A DNA stretch of 64,000 bases from Dyadobacter luteus (GCF_003383615.1 NZ_QNUL01000006.1:186001-250000), one strand, 5' to 3'; shown: positions 17,776-26,853, counted from the stretch's first letter. The notes: generated by a model from the sequence alone, not told the origin. Numbers and translations: made by a program.

Positions 17776-17781
17776 ATCCCT

Positions 17782-17789
17782 TACATTTG
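17782..17789 (+). promoter_or_regulatory. -7 element of the lacI-type regulator gene
   Basis: TACATTTG matches TAnnTTTG and is 44 bases before the ATG at 17834. The -33 region is occupied by operator 2 rather than a clear TTTG. Confidence 0.6.
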
Positions 17790-17833
17790 TCTCTTGATTT
17801 TTTATAAAAAACAATCAAGTACCGGAATTACCC

Positions 17834-18871
17834 ATGGAAAAGGAAGTAACTATTTATGATATCGCCAAAATCCTCAATCTGTCTCCGGCAACTGTTAGCA
17901 GAGCTTTGAACGATCATCCGGCGATTAATAGTAAAACCAAGCTTTCCATTGCCAATACGGCGGCAGAGCTCGGCTACCGCTCTAATACGTTTGCAAGTAA
18001 TTTAAGAAGGAAAAGTACCAGTACACTTGGCGTGATTGTACCTCGTCTCGATAGCAGTTTTATGTCTGCTGTACTTGCCGGCATGGAGGAAGTGGCAAAT
18101 AAGGCAGGCTATAACTTGCTGATCAGTCAGTCGCTGGAATCTCAGGGAAAGGAAAAATCCAATGCGAAAACCATGTATAACAGTAGGGTAGACGGTTTAC
18201 TGGTTTCGTTGGCTTATGATACAGAGGGTTTTGATCATTTTGAGAATTTCGTCAAAAAGCGGGTACCTGTTTTGTTTTTTGACAGGATCTTTGATCATTC
18301 GGAATGCGCTACGATCGTGATTGACAATGAAAAGGCTGGCTATGATGTCACTTCGCACCTGATTATGCAAGGGTGTACTCATATTTTACACGTTACAGGG
18401 AATTTGAAAAGAAATGTATATATCGACAGACTGAGTGGTTACCGGAAAGCACTTGAAGCTCATGGAATTGCATTTGACGAGGCATGGGTGCTGGAAACGG
18501 ATCTTTCCAGAGAGGCAGGTAAAGCAGCTGTAGATTATATGGAAAAGCTGCCTGTACGCCCCGATGCTATTTTTGTGGCGAATGATATTTGCGCTATCAG
18601 CTGTATTCAGGAGTTGAAGCAACGTGGTTACCGCATTCCAGAAGATATTGCTATTGCAGGCTTCAACAATGATCCTGTTTCTCAGGTGGTGGAGCCAAGC
18701 CTTACAACAGTCTATTATCCGGGAAAAGAAATGGGTGCCATTGCTGTGAAAACGATGATCAACCACCTGACAGGAACTTCGGATATAGATCCTGCTAACA
18801 GTGTCGTATTACAGTCCGAATTGTTGATCCGGGATTCTTCCCGGAAACTGCAAAGAGAAGCACGGAATTAA
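17834..18871 (+). CDS. LacI-family transcriptional regulator of the uronate region
   Basis: 345 residues. The N-terminal helix-turn-helix is typical (VTIYDIAKILNLSPATVSRALNDHP), with the hinge helix around SNTFASNLRRKST. The effector domain is a periplasmic-binding-protein fold (TLGVIVPRLDSSFMSAVLAG, then GLLVSLAYDTEG, then PDAIFVANDICAISCIQEL). It lies divergent to uxuA and its stop is 16 bp from the stop of the convergent DUF3748 gene, so it is flanked by two sugar operons. The paired operators in its promoter suggest it represses itself and uxuA and possibly loops DNA. The inducer is unknown; a uronate or its keto-acid product is the simplest guess. Confidence 0.93.
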   Translation: MEKEVTIYDIAKILNLSPATVSRALNDHPAINSKTKLSIANTAAELGYRSNTFASNLRRKSTSTLGVIVPRLDSSFMSAVLAGMEEVANKAGYNLLISQSLESQGKEKSNAKTMYNSRVDGLLVSLAYDTEGFDHFENFVKKRVPVLFFDRIFDHSECATIVIDNEKAGYDVTSHLIMQGCTHILHVTGNLKRNVYIDRLSGYRKALEAHGIAFDEAWVLETDLSREAGKAAVDYMEKLPVRPDAIFVANDICAISCIQELKQRGYRIPEDIAIAGFNNDPVSQVVEPSLTTVYYPGKEMGAIAVKTMINHLTGTSDIDPANSVVLQSELLIRDSSRKLQREARN

Positions 18872-18887
18872 GCCATGCTTCTTCTGT

Positions 18888-20243
18888 TTATCTGATCGTT
18901 TTAATAAAAATCTGTTGTGTGGCAGGCTGTCCATTGGCTTGTTTTACAAGTCTGTTGAAAGCAATGGTTTTGCCGTCCGGTGACCATACGGTATTGGTTG
19001 GAGCAATGGGGGTTGGGTTGGTAAGTTCAACAAAACGCTTTTCAAATTCCTCTGTACCTGTTTTGCAAAGCATTATACTGCCATTCCAGATGTAGCTTAC
19101 ACTTTTGCCGTCCGGATGCCATCTTACATTACCATTTACGTCGGAGTTATGATAGGTAAGCTGTGTTAGCGTTCCACCTGTTACTGGAATAAGAAATACC
19201 TGCTGAATACCCGTTGCATCGTGAGCAAGGAAAGCAAGCGTACTGCCGTCAGGCGAGGAGCGAACAATACCTGAGCAGCCTGGCTTTGAGAGGTTCGCAG
19301 TATGCGTAAGCCGTCGCTGCACCGTTCCTTTCGGGGGCATTGGGAAAGTGTCAGGAGTTCCTTCAAGTGGACCGCTATTGCCAGGTATGCTGATGTCCTC
19401 AGGAATATCAACAATAAAAACTTCTGGAACGTCACTACCACTTTCCGTTTTTACAGTCCCTAAAAATGCTCTGGCGATTTGGTGTTTGCCATCTTTCAGG
19501 TAGCCATTTTTCCCAACCCAGCTGTCACTCGCTGCATGGCTGATCTCATCACTTCCGGGTTGAGGTTTCGGTGTTACCTTTACTACTAATGCGCTGAACC
19601 AGGTACCTGATACATTTTCATCCGAATGGCTTACCCGTACCGCCATTCCTTTTTTTGATACACCAATGGTTCTCAGATTATGGCGTTCTCCTGTGCTGTC
19701 TTCCAGCGCTTTCAGAATCGCGTCGTTGTAAGTATATCCGATCCACTTTCCGTCACCACTCCATTCGTGCCTGTGTGTCCCTCCCCGTAGCGCGCCGGGC
19801 GTGAAAGGATATGTTACGTCACGGGCATCCATGTATATCGGCTTATTCGGATTCGCATCTTCAATAATCACTCCCGTGCGTCGCCATTGCTGATAGGGAT
19901 TAGCTTCAGTGCTGGCTGTGAGTCCATGAATAAATACCACTGCATTTTCAACCGGACTGTAACTTACCGCTCCTGCGCCAGGCCCACAAGCCTGATTATT
20001 TGCTATTTGAAACAATACCTTCTTTTGGCCAGTATTGATATTTACTTTTTCAATTTTGGATGAGGCTGCAATTCCGCCGTCATCCGTGCGGGTATCGTAA
20101 ACCAGCCAGGAGCCGTCAGGTGAAAAATTATCATTATTATCAAGATCGTGATGGTAGGAAAGATCGTGTGTGATCTGTTTCTCATCCGGTTGACAGGAAC
20201 TCATGGCCGCGACAGTTAGTAAAATGATCAGAAATGTTTTCAA
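18888..20243 (-). CDS. DUF3748 (YidR-like) beta-propeller lipoprotein
   Basis: 451 residues. Lipoprotein signal with lipobox MSSC (Cys ~17). The remainder is a TolB/PD40-type propeller with repeated SPDGSWLVYDTRT, SGDGKWIGYTYNDAI, SPDGSTLAFLAHD, HPDGKSVSYIWNG, SPDGKTIAFNRLV. The segments TPGALRGGTHRHEW and TPKPQPGSDEI match what I recall of E. coli YidR (DUF3748), a relative of oligogalacturonate lyase propellers whose substrate is unknown. Anchoring in the envelope and the operon position (last gene behind a sialidase-like gene and the 743-residue lipoprotein) suggest a role in handling an acidic glycan. No lyase residues can be confirmed by eye. Confidence 0.82.
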   Translation of the reverse strand: MKTFLIILLTVAAMSSCQPDEKQITHDLSYHHDLDNNDNFSPDGSWLVYDTRTDDGGIAASSKIEKVNINTGQKKVLFQIANNQACGPGAGAVSYSPVENAVVFIHGLTASTEANPYQQWRRTGVIIEDANPNKPIYMDARDVTYPFTPGALRGGTHRHEWSGDGKWIGYTYNDAILKALEDSTGERHNLRTIGVSKKGMAVRVSHSDENVSGTWFSALVVKVTPKPQPGSDEISHAASDSWVGKNGYLKDGKHQIARAFLGTVKTESGSDVPEVFIVDIPEDISIPGNSGPLEGTPDTFPMPPKGTVQRRLTHTANLSKPGCSGIVRSSPDGSTLAFLAHDATGIQQVFLIPVTGGTLTQLTYHNSDVNGNVRWHPDGKSVSYIWNGSIMLCKTGTEEFEKRFVELTNPTPIAPTNTVWSPDGKTIAFNRLVKQANGQPATQQIFIKTIR

Positions 20244-20295
20244 AGTTACAGCAGTTGAACTGATCGGAAAAGTGAAAATAACTTTGAAGTAGTAC

Positions 20296-22527
20296 CTATT
20301 TGCTTACCGGAGCACTGATTACCCCCAGATACCTTCCCAGCCAGTAGGGCAGCAGCCATATATCTCCTGCGCTTTGTGCAGAAGTTCCATTACTGCTGTT
20401 ACGATCAAGGTTGAAAGTATTGCCGTTATGTCTTTGAATAGGACGCTCGCTTGCGGGTAGCACTTCTGTAATTGTTTGCTTACGGAAATTAGGCTCTATT
20501 TTCTCAATATCTTTTCTGTGGCTGTTGCGGATTCGCCAGTCGATCATGTCCAGCGGATGTTCCTGTAGGTACCAAACGGCCTCATTCAGGTCAAACGTAT
20601 CTGTTCCTGTGAGTGCGGTGAAAATGTTCCATGCACCTTCTTTTTCAGGCCTTTCAGCTTTCCAGTGGTCGATAATTGTTTCTTTGTAACGCGCCTTTAA
20701 TGTATCATTCAGCGCATATCGGTACAATCCCCAATAACCAAGGAAATACATTTCGTCATCCGAGTGGTTCCATCCGTCCGACATATGTTTGGCATGAGCC
20801 GTTGCATCTTCCGGTGCTTTGCCAATCAGTTCCATTGGGCGCATTAGGTTTTCAAAATATCCGTGTTTCGTCATCAGCTCAAACGCTTTTTCCTTATACT
20901 TTTCTTTTTTTGTGAAATGATAAGCAGTCTGAAGCATGGCGATGATATTGGAGGAGTTCAGTTTACGATCTCCCACATTTACAGGGAAGGAGTTGACATA
21001 AGAAGGGTTCCATTTTCCCCATAAAGTGGGTTTCCCATTATAGTCAATCATATACATGTCATTTTTTACAATATGTGACATGAGTGTATCAATCATCGTA
21101 ACAGCACGACTTTTCAGGTCTGGATCCTGAACCAGCTCAGCCATGGCTCCGAATGCGAAGATATGCCCGATCGCTTCATCACTACTCGTTGTTGATTTCC
21201 AAACCCATTCCTTTTCCGCAGATTGCTGCCAGAATTCAGAATCGCCGAGCTCATTCACATGTCCGGCTCTTTCAAATGATCGGGCAGGGAAGCCAGGAAC
21301 CGGATTGACGCTATACAATCTCTCCATTGCTTCCATGGACTCGCGGCAATTTTGCAAGGCAGAGGAATCTTTTGTGACCGCATATCTGAATATTTCTGCT
21401 CCCAGATACATCGAAGTCCATAACCCGTCGTTGTCAGAATCTTCCATGAAACCGGTCGACAAATTTCCGTGATCCATGCCGCGGACAGTGGCGTTGAAAC
21501 CGTTTCTGATATGCAGCTTGCGAACCTGCCCTTCGTAGAACAAAGCTTTTTGTTCCAGCGTCATATCTTTAAAGTGAAGCTGCCCGAGTCCTGCATTGGT
21601 GAGGAACAATACCGAGTTGGCGGGCCCTTTCGTGATCTGCTTCACACGATTGCCCGGAAGCCAGCGCTCGCCGTTATAATAGTCATATTTGCCATCAGCA
21701 CGAAGTGAAAAAGCGCCATCTACGGTGCCAAACCATAGTTTATCATTAATGACTTTTACCGAAGTGATATTTGTAACAGGCAATTTTCTGTGAATTTCAC
21801 CGGCTTGCTTTTGTGTGGCAATGTCGTATTCTAGATATCCGTCCGTAGTTCCGATCATAGCCACTGTTCCCTTTTTGTAAAGATCGAATGAACTGAAATG
21901 GGTACCATCGAACACTTTTTTCAGATTTTTGGATGCCGGATCGAAGACGGAAAGTGTTTTACTTCCAAGTATCCAGAACTGATTGTCGGCCTGATTGAAT
22001 CGTATTTCAAGTACATTATCGCCCGACAGTGAGCCAGTCCAGGGCGTCTGATTTTTTTGCACCAGTTGCAGCGATTTTCCATCGGAAACCAGAAAGTCGA
22101 AATTTTTTCCCCCTTCAAATACTTTTGCATCTGGTAAATCATGTTTGATAAAGACCGTTCCTGCCCACGCATTGGCAAAAACTACGGAGTCGCTCAGGTA
22201 CACAAACTGATCCTGATAGCTGATTACTGCCTTGATTTTTTTGTCTCTTAAAAATCTGTAAGACTGATCAGGAGCAATGGTTCCGTGGTATTGAAAATGA
22301 CCATTATATGGATGAAGAAGTCCTTCAGACGAAACAATCTTTATCAGCCCGTTTTTGTCTGATGCCGATTGAATAAGGTTCTGCCGAACGGTGTCGGAGT
22401 AATATTTGACACTATAATCCTGAACAAAGGGCTTGTCTTCGTGAACAGGTTGCGTAATTACTGATTTTGAACAGGAAATAATACCTGCCATTGCTAAAAC
22501 CAGAAAAGGACTAATGAACTTTTGCAT
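20296..22527 (-). CDS. Uncharacterised lipoprotein: beta-propeller-like N-half, alpha/alpha-barrel-like C-half
   Basis: 743 residues, no family recognised. Lipobox GIISC (Cys ~19). Residues ~50-340 are short strands typical of a propeller (for example WFGTVDGAFSLRADGKYDYYN, close to the ligand-sensor propellers of hybrid two-component proteins). Residues ~360-740 are helix-rich with aromatic- and acid-rich loops (WNHSDDEMYFLGYWGLYRYA; WGKWNPSYVNSFP; DGLWTSMYLGAEIFRYA), a pattern seen in alpha/alpha-barrel glycosidases and polysaccharide lyases. It sits between the BNR sialidase-like gene (48 bp upstream) and the DUF3748 gene (52 bp downstream). A surface or periplasmic glycan-active enzyme is the most likely role, by inference only. 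Confidence 0.75.
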   Translation of the reverse strand: MQKFISPFLVLAMAGIISCSKSVITQPVHEDKPFVQDYSVKYYSDTVRQNLIQSASDKNGLIKIVSSEGLLHPYNGHFQYHGTIAPDQSYRFLRDKKIKAVISYQDQFVYLSDSVVFANAWAGTVFIKHDLPDAKVFEGGKNFDFLVSDGKSLQLVQKNQTPWTGSLSGDNVLEIRFNQADNQFWILGSKTLSVFDPASKNLKKVFDGTHFSSFDLYKKGTVAMIGTTDGYLEYDIATQKQAGEIHRKLPVTNITSVKVINDKLWFGTVDGAFSLRADGKYDYYNGERWLPGNRVKQITKGPANSVLFLTNAGLGQLHFKDMTLEQKALFYEGQVRKLHIRNGFNATVRGMDHGNLSTGFMEDSDNDGLWTSMYLGAEIFRYAVTKDSSALQNCRESMEAMERLYSVNPVPGFPARSFERAGHVNELGDSEFWQQSAEKEWVWKSTTSSDEAIGHIFAFGAMAELVQDPDLKSRAVTMIDTLMSHIVKNDMYMIDYNGKPTLWGKWNPSYVNSFPVNVGDRKLNSSNIIAMLQTAYHFTKKEKYKEKAFELMTKHGYFENLMRPMELIGKAPEDATAHAKHMSDGWNHSDDEMYFLGYWGLYRYALNDTLKARYKETIIDHWKAERPEKEGAWNIFTALTGTDTFDLNEAVWYLQEHPLDMIDWRIRNSHRKDIEKIEPNFRKQTITEVLPASERPIQRHNGNTFNLDRNSSNGTSAQSAGDIWLLPYWLGRYLGVISAPVSK

Positions 22528-22575
22528 TGTTGTGAGTTTATAAATTTTGAAGCAGGAGGATCACATCTTGCTATT

Positions 22576-23742
22576 CTATCGGATTTTTGACGGGTCGACA
22601 ACTACATATTTGATGGATTTTTTCCCTTTTTCCGGATGATGAGAATAGGAAAGATGCACTAAACCATCGTTGCTTTGAATAAGCGAAGGGTAGGAAAAAC
22701 CTCCTTTTTTAGTTGTATCGTCTTCCAATACTACTTTCGATTTCCAGGTTTTGCCTTCGTCGTCCGACAAAAGCAGGTTGATCTTATAGCGACCATCGTC
22801 TATATCATTACCGAGAAACGCCCAACGACCATCTTTCAGAACCAGAAGCTCTACACTTGCTGTATTGGGAATGTCCGTTTTTTTGCTTGGTTCCCAACTT
22901 TCGCCGCCGTCGGTCGACTCGCTGATATGTACACGGGTTGGTTCATCGCCACTGTCTCGCATGTAAGCCACGAGGTTTCCGTTCTTTCGGGCAACCACTG
23001 CCGGTTGTATAGGTCCTCTTCCCACCACAGGAAGGCTTGGCAGCCAACTGGTTCCGTCATCTTTTGAAATGGCCATCATCGATAAGTTGTAGCCATCGGA
23101 GTACAGCGGAAGAATAATTTTCCCATCCGGCATAATCAGCGGTTTGATTCTGGTCATCCAGCCAATACTACGCTTGGAAGGATCTTTGGCTGCTTCAACA
23201 ATCATTTCATCATATTTGGGAGCGTATCCGGCCCAGCCTGTTGTAGATTCCGGCAGCTTTTTGAACTTCGCCGCCATTTCTTCTGCAAACTTTGAGTCTG
23301 GTTTGAGCAATATGTTATCCTGCCAGCTCCATATCGGCGCTCCATCTTTGGAATAGTCTGTTGAAGTTCTCACTTTCAGAATCGATTGCTCCCACAAATT
23401 GGCCTGAACGGCAATCCAGACAAGAAACAGTTTACCTGATTTATTCAGGAAAAGTACTGGGTTGCAGTCGGGCAGGTGAGGTGTATCTGCCATCAGAAAT
23501 GGTGCCGACCAGGTTTTTTGTCCTTTTTTTAATCTGGAACCCATAATTCTTACATCGTCTTCGGTGCGTTCACCGCTGCCTTGAAACCAGGTAATGAGCA
23601 TGTCGCCGTTCGGCAGGTTCACCAGGCTACTCGCATGGACATGTTGACTCTGATGTGGAAAAACAAGGGTTTGCTGTACAATCTGAGCGTTTGACTGTAT
23701 GGAGAAGAGAGAAATGAATAGAAGAAAAATGTATTTTTTCAT
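22576..23742 (-). CDS. BNR-repeat sialidase-like secreted protein
   Basis: 388 residues from the ATG at 23742 (MKKYIFLLFISLFSIQSNAQ, signal peptide); an ATG four codons earlier (23754) is possible. The body is a six-bladed propeller of the BNR_2/sialidase type with three Asp-box motifs (SKDDGTSW, STDGGESW, SDDEGKTW). The N-terminal Arg-Ile-Pro motif of true sialidases is not evident, and the opening HASSLVNLPNGDMLITWFQGSGER is typical of the broad BNR_2 family that includes enzymes on other acidic sugars. Substrate therefore open. Second gene of the operon behind the kinase-HAD fusion. Confidence 0.85.
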   Translation of the reverse strand: MKKYIFLLFISLFSIQSNAQIVQQTLVFPHQSQHVHASSLVNLPNGDMLITWFQGSGERTEDDVRIMGSRLKKGQKTWSAPFLMADTPHLPDCNPVLFLNKSGKLFLVWIAVQANLWEQSILKVRTSTDYSKDGAPIWSWQDNILLKPDSKFAEEMAAKFKKLPESTTGWAGYAPKYDEMIVEAAKDPSKRSIGWMTRIKPLIMPDGKIILPLYSDGYNLSMMAISKDDGTSWLPSLPVVGRGPIQPAVVARKNGNLVAYMRDSGDEPTRVHISESTDGGESWEPSKKTDIPNTASVELLVLKDGRWAFLGNDIDDGRYKINLLLSDDEGKTWKSKVVLEDDTTKKGGFSYPSLIQSNDGLVHLSYSHHPEKGKKSIKYVVVDPSKIR

Positions 23743-23802
23743 TTTGTCAATCATTACCGGATCGGTTATCGGGTAAGGGATGTGGTTTGTGGATGTTTGT
23801 AT

Positions 23803-25707
23803 TCAATTGTTTGCGTTGAAAAGCAAAGCAATCAGTTTTTGATATTGAGAAAAATCAGGAATCAGGATTTGAGCACCTGCTTTTACAAGTCTGGGCCTTT
23901 TATCAGGATTATGACCAAACCGTTGCTCTTCATTGCTGGTGATGCCAATGGAGATTCCACCTGCCCGGTTTCCTTCACGCACTTCGTCAGGACCATCGCC
24001 AAAAACAGCCAATTCACTGCCATGGAGTTCATTTTCGTGGATGATATTTTCGATCACCATTTTTTTTGAGAACTTGGTATACTCTCTCAGCGCTCCGTAG
24101 ATTCCGCCATCAAACAGATGAGCATAACCCAATATCCTTGCTTCGTGCTGTACATCATCTACATCTGTCCCGCTTGCCAGGTACATTCTGACACCCCGTT
24201 CCTTAAGGACTTCTAAAAACCGGACGGCACCTTTCAATGTGAAATCTTCCTGAGACAACTCTCCGGATGTGAATCGCTGGATACGTTTCCCTACCATTTC
24301 CATGAGGGCATCGTTGTATTTTTCTTTATACTGAAACTTGTTGAGTATCTGATCTTCCGGTACAAAACCGAACTCTCTTACCAAGGCTACCAGACCTTCC
24401 ATCTGATAAATGGTTTGTATTCCTGTGGTTTTCTGGATGAAGTCTTTTACGGTGTGTTGGACAGCGAGATATACCTTCTGCTCAACGGTCTCGTAATGAG
24501 TGCCCAGTATAGATTTCATCATAACCGGTTCCATGATGCTTTCCCAGCCTTGCCGCAACGTGCTGATCGTTCCGTCATGGTCAAAGACAGCATGTTTAAT
24601 ATGTCCCATCCTTTCCAGCACAAGCGGATCGCACAGTTCGAACGCTGTGTTGTGAATGAACACGGCATTTCTTTCGTTAACTGCGAGGTCAGGATTGAAA
24701 ATGAAATCGGGTTCACTTGCTACTGCTGTAATCTCACTTCCATTTGCTGTACCGGTTGTGAAGCGTTTTTGTACGGTTACAGCAGCTGCGAAATTGGCAA
24801 AAATAGCTGCATCCTGTACGGGAATACCTGCGGCAAGGCACAGAGCAGCAGCGCTGATAACTGTGTCGCCGGCTCCTACGGTATCCAGTTTTCCACTCAA
24901 TTGCAATCCCGGTACATGGTAGTCGCCTTGCTCATCAAAAGAAAGAATACCTTTTTCTCCGCAAGTAACGATAACCGGTTTTTGTTTTGTAATAAAGATT
25001 TCACGACCCCATTTTTTCAGATCGGCAAGGGACGTAGAGTTGTCGAATTCCTGACCTGCCAAAGTTGCAATTTCGCGGTCATTGGCTTTGAGATATGTAT
25101 TCTCTATATGACTGTTGAAATGGCGGGAGTCAAGGATAACAATTTTGTCGGGGTACTTTGCAAAAATGGAATTAGCCCCTTCAATAAAAGAATGATTTGA
25201 AATACTACCGGTAACCTGCTGATTAAAAATAAGTGCGTCGCATTGTTGGAGTGCGCTTTCAATTGCTTTTAAGAGCAAGGTGTCTGTTTCCGCGCTTCTT
25301 ATATTATAGGAGCCGAAATCAACCCGTGGTTCTTCTGTTCCTTCCAGATGCCGCTTCAGATAAGTATAGGTATCAAAATTCTCTTTTTGAATAAATAGAG
25401 AAGAGGTATCGGCCCCTGCTTGTTTCAACTGTGCAGTAAGTTCGCGTCCGTGCATATCATCTCCTACTGTACCAATTACATGAATAGAGCCAGGTTTCAG
25501 TGCAGCAACATTGGCTACTACATTCGCGGCTCCGCCAGGTGAATAATACTGTTTTCTTACTGTTTCCGTCATCAAGCCCGTCTCCACAGACACTTCCGAT
25601 GCAGATGAATCCATAATCCAATACGAATCCAGGCAAAAGTCTCCGTATACAGCAATTTTTACTGTGGCTATCTTTTTAAGTATGTTTTCAATCTGACTGT
25701 GATTCAT
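23803..25707 (-). CDS. PfkB-family (HldE/RfaE-like) sugar kinase fused to HAD-family phosphatase
   Basis: 634 residues. The N-terminal ~330 are a PfkB-type kinase of the HldE (RfaE) subgroup: VYGDFCLDSYW at the first strand, SPGGAANVVANVAALKPG, and the catalytic LDTVGAGDTVISAAALCLA. Residues ~370-634 are a HAD hydrolase: motif I AVFDHDGTIST, motif II MYLASGTD, a Lys in TKFSKKMV, and motif IV VFGDGPDEVREGNRAG. HldE normally carries a cytidylyltransferase domain in this place, so kinase plus phosphatase in one chain is unusual. No frameshift or stop separates the halves. It is the first gene of a four-gene operon with glycan enzymes, so a role in sugar breakdown rather than LPS heptose is plausible. 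The substrate is unknown. Confidence 0.87.
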   Translation of the reverse strand: MNHSQIENILKKIATVKIAVYGDFCLDSYWIMDSSASEVSVETGLMTETVRKQYYSPGGAANVVANVAALKPGSIHVIGTVGDDMHGRELTAQLKQAGADTSSLFIQKENFDTYTYLKRHLEGTEEPRVDFGSYNIRSAETDTLLLKAIESALQQCDALIFNQQVTGSISNHSFIEGANSIFAKYPDKIVILDSRHFNSHIENTYLKANDREIATLAGQEFDNSTSLADLKKWGREIFITKQKPVIVTCGEKGILSFDEQGDYHVPGLQLSGKLDTVGAGDTVISAAALCLAAGIPVQDAAIFANFAAAVTVQKRFTTGTANGSEITAVASEPDFIFNPDLAVNERNAVFIHNTAFELCDPLVLERMGHIKHAVFDHDGTISTLRQGWESIMEPVMMKSILGTHYETVEQKVYLAVQHTVKDFIQKTTGIQTIYQMEGLVALVREFGFVPEDQILNKFQYKEKYNDALMEMVGKRIQRFTSGELSQEDFTLKGAVRFLEVLKERGVRMYLASGTDVDDVQHEARILGYAHLFDGGIYGALREYTKFSKKMVIENIIHENELHGSELAVFGDGPDEVREGNRAGGISIGITSNEEQRFGHNPDKRPRLVKAGAQILIPDFSQYQKLIALLFNANN

Positions 25708-26266
25708 GAAGGTGTCGCAGGTTTAGCTCTGAGTCTAGGAAAGAAACTTGTCTGTACCTATATACTTGTGATGTAAAAAGGCGGGCTATCGAAGATGCTT
25801 CAGATTGAGAAATTACTGAAACGCAAAATTGTCAGATGTACGGTTATTTCTGGCAACCGGGCATTGCGAAATCACTTGATAATGAGTCAATATGACCTCG
25901 ACACTAAATAATTGTTACTGATTTGTTAAATAAATGCACTTTGCGCAAAATGAAGATATTTTTACGCAAGTTGCGATTTGAATTCAAAAATCATCAGGTA
26001 CATTTATCATCAGAAATTCATGACGCCGCACAAAAGAAAACATTAAAGCTTTTTTTAATAGCAGAATTTAAGATTACGCAATTAGTGTTTTGTGATATTT
26101 TATAAATCATTTGACTTGTTTCTCATTACAGTATATTGTTTAGTAATGTCAGGTTTTTGATGTATTAAATATAATTATAGAAAGATTAAAGTAAACTTTA
26201 TTATAGTAATTGATTTCGATTTTTTGTAGTTGAACCTATCATTTTATTGATTAAACCCTTACGACT
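25708..26266. other. Long AT-rich intergenic region
   Basis: 559 bases between the divergent kinase-HAD fusion gene and the ECF sigma gene. Base composition drops to strongly AT-rich from about 25920. A 60-codon frame at 25923-26105 has no recognisable product and is not called. Promoters of both flanking genes must be here, but no clean TTTG/TAnnTTTG pair was found. No tRNA-like or CRISPR-like structure was seen. Confidence 0.5.
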
Positions 26267-26806
26267 GTGGCCTATCCTGACGAAAATATTCTGACAAAAG
26301 TGATCCAGGGGGATGAAAATGCCTTTGCGGAACTGTATAATTATTATAAGTCGCCTGCACTTCGGTTTACGACTTCTCTGCTCAAAGATGAGGAAGAAGC
26401 TGAAAACATGGTTCAGGATGTTTTTCTGAAGATCTGGATCAAACGTGAGCACATCAAGACCGAGTATAATTTTAGCTCGTACCTATTCACCTGCCTTAGA
26501 AACATGGCATTTGACTATTTCAAGAAAATGGAGAAAAGCGAGCAGCTCAGAAAACATTTTATGGAAGGAATGATGCTGATGGCTGATGACGAACAGGAGG
26601 AAAAGGAGAGGAGAATAAGTCTCGTACAAAATGCTGTTGAGTCACTCTCAGTAAAGCGAAAATTGATTCTAAAGCTTAATATCGAAGAAGGGAAATCTTA
26701 CCAGGAAATTGCCGAATTCTTACGAATTTCAAAGAATACTGTCAAAAATCAGCTTGTAAAAGCGAAGCAAATACTACGTGATAAGATGGATGTTGCTACT
26801 GCCTGA
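26267..26806 (+). CDS. RNA polymerase ECF sigma factor (orphan)
   Basis: 179 residues, starting at GTG (26267). Region 2 is clear (FAELYNYYKSPALRF, then EEAENMVQDVFLKIWIKR and YLFTCLRNMAFDYFKK), and region 4 ends with KSYQEIAEFLRISKNTVKNQLVKAKQILR. It belongs to the Bacteroidota FecI-like group, whose members normally lie beside a FecR-type anti-sigma gene and a TonB receptor. None is present here: a terminator follows at 26854 and the next gene is convergent. Its control and target genes are therefore unknown. Confidence 0.92.
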   Translation: MAYPDENILTKVIQGDENAFAELYNYYKSPALRFTTSLLKDEEEAENMVQDVFLKIWIKREHIKTEYNFSSYLFTCLRNMAFDYFKKMEKSEQLRKHFMEGMMLMADDEQEEKERRISLVQNAVESLSVKRKLILKLNIEEGKSYQEIAEFLRISKNTVKNQLVKAKQILRDKMDVATA

Positions 26807-26853
26807 AGAGATGGTAAGTAGTCAGGAAATTTAACGTGATGAATAACTTCAAT

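Noticed and set aside
22576..23742. Calling the BNR protein a true neuraminidase
   Set aside because: Asp boxes are clear, but the Arg-Ile-Pro motif is not evident and no sialic acid catabolic genes are in the window.
24415..25200. 261-codon open frame on + opposite the kinase-HAD gene
   Set aside because: Antisense to a clearly coding gene with strong motifs; its own translation is Cys/Ser-rich with no recognisable family.
25923..26105. 60-codon frame in the AT-rich gap before the sigma gene
   Set aside because: No signal, family or promoter; length expected by chance in AT-rich DNA.
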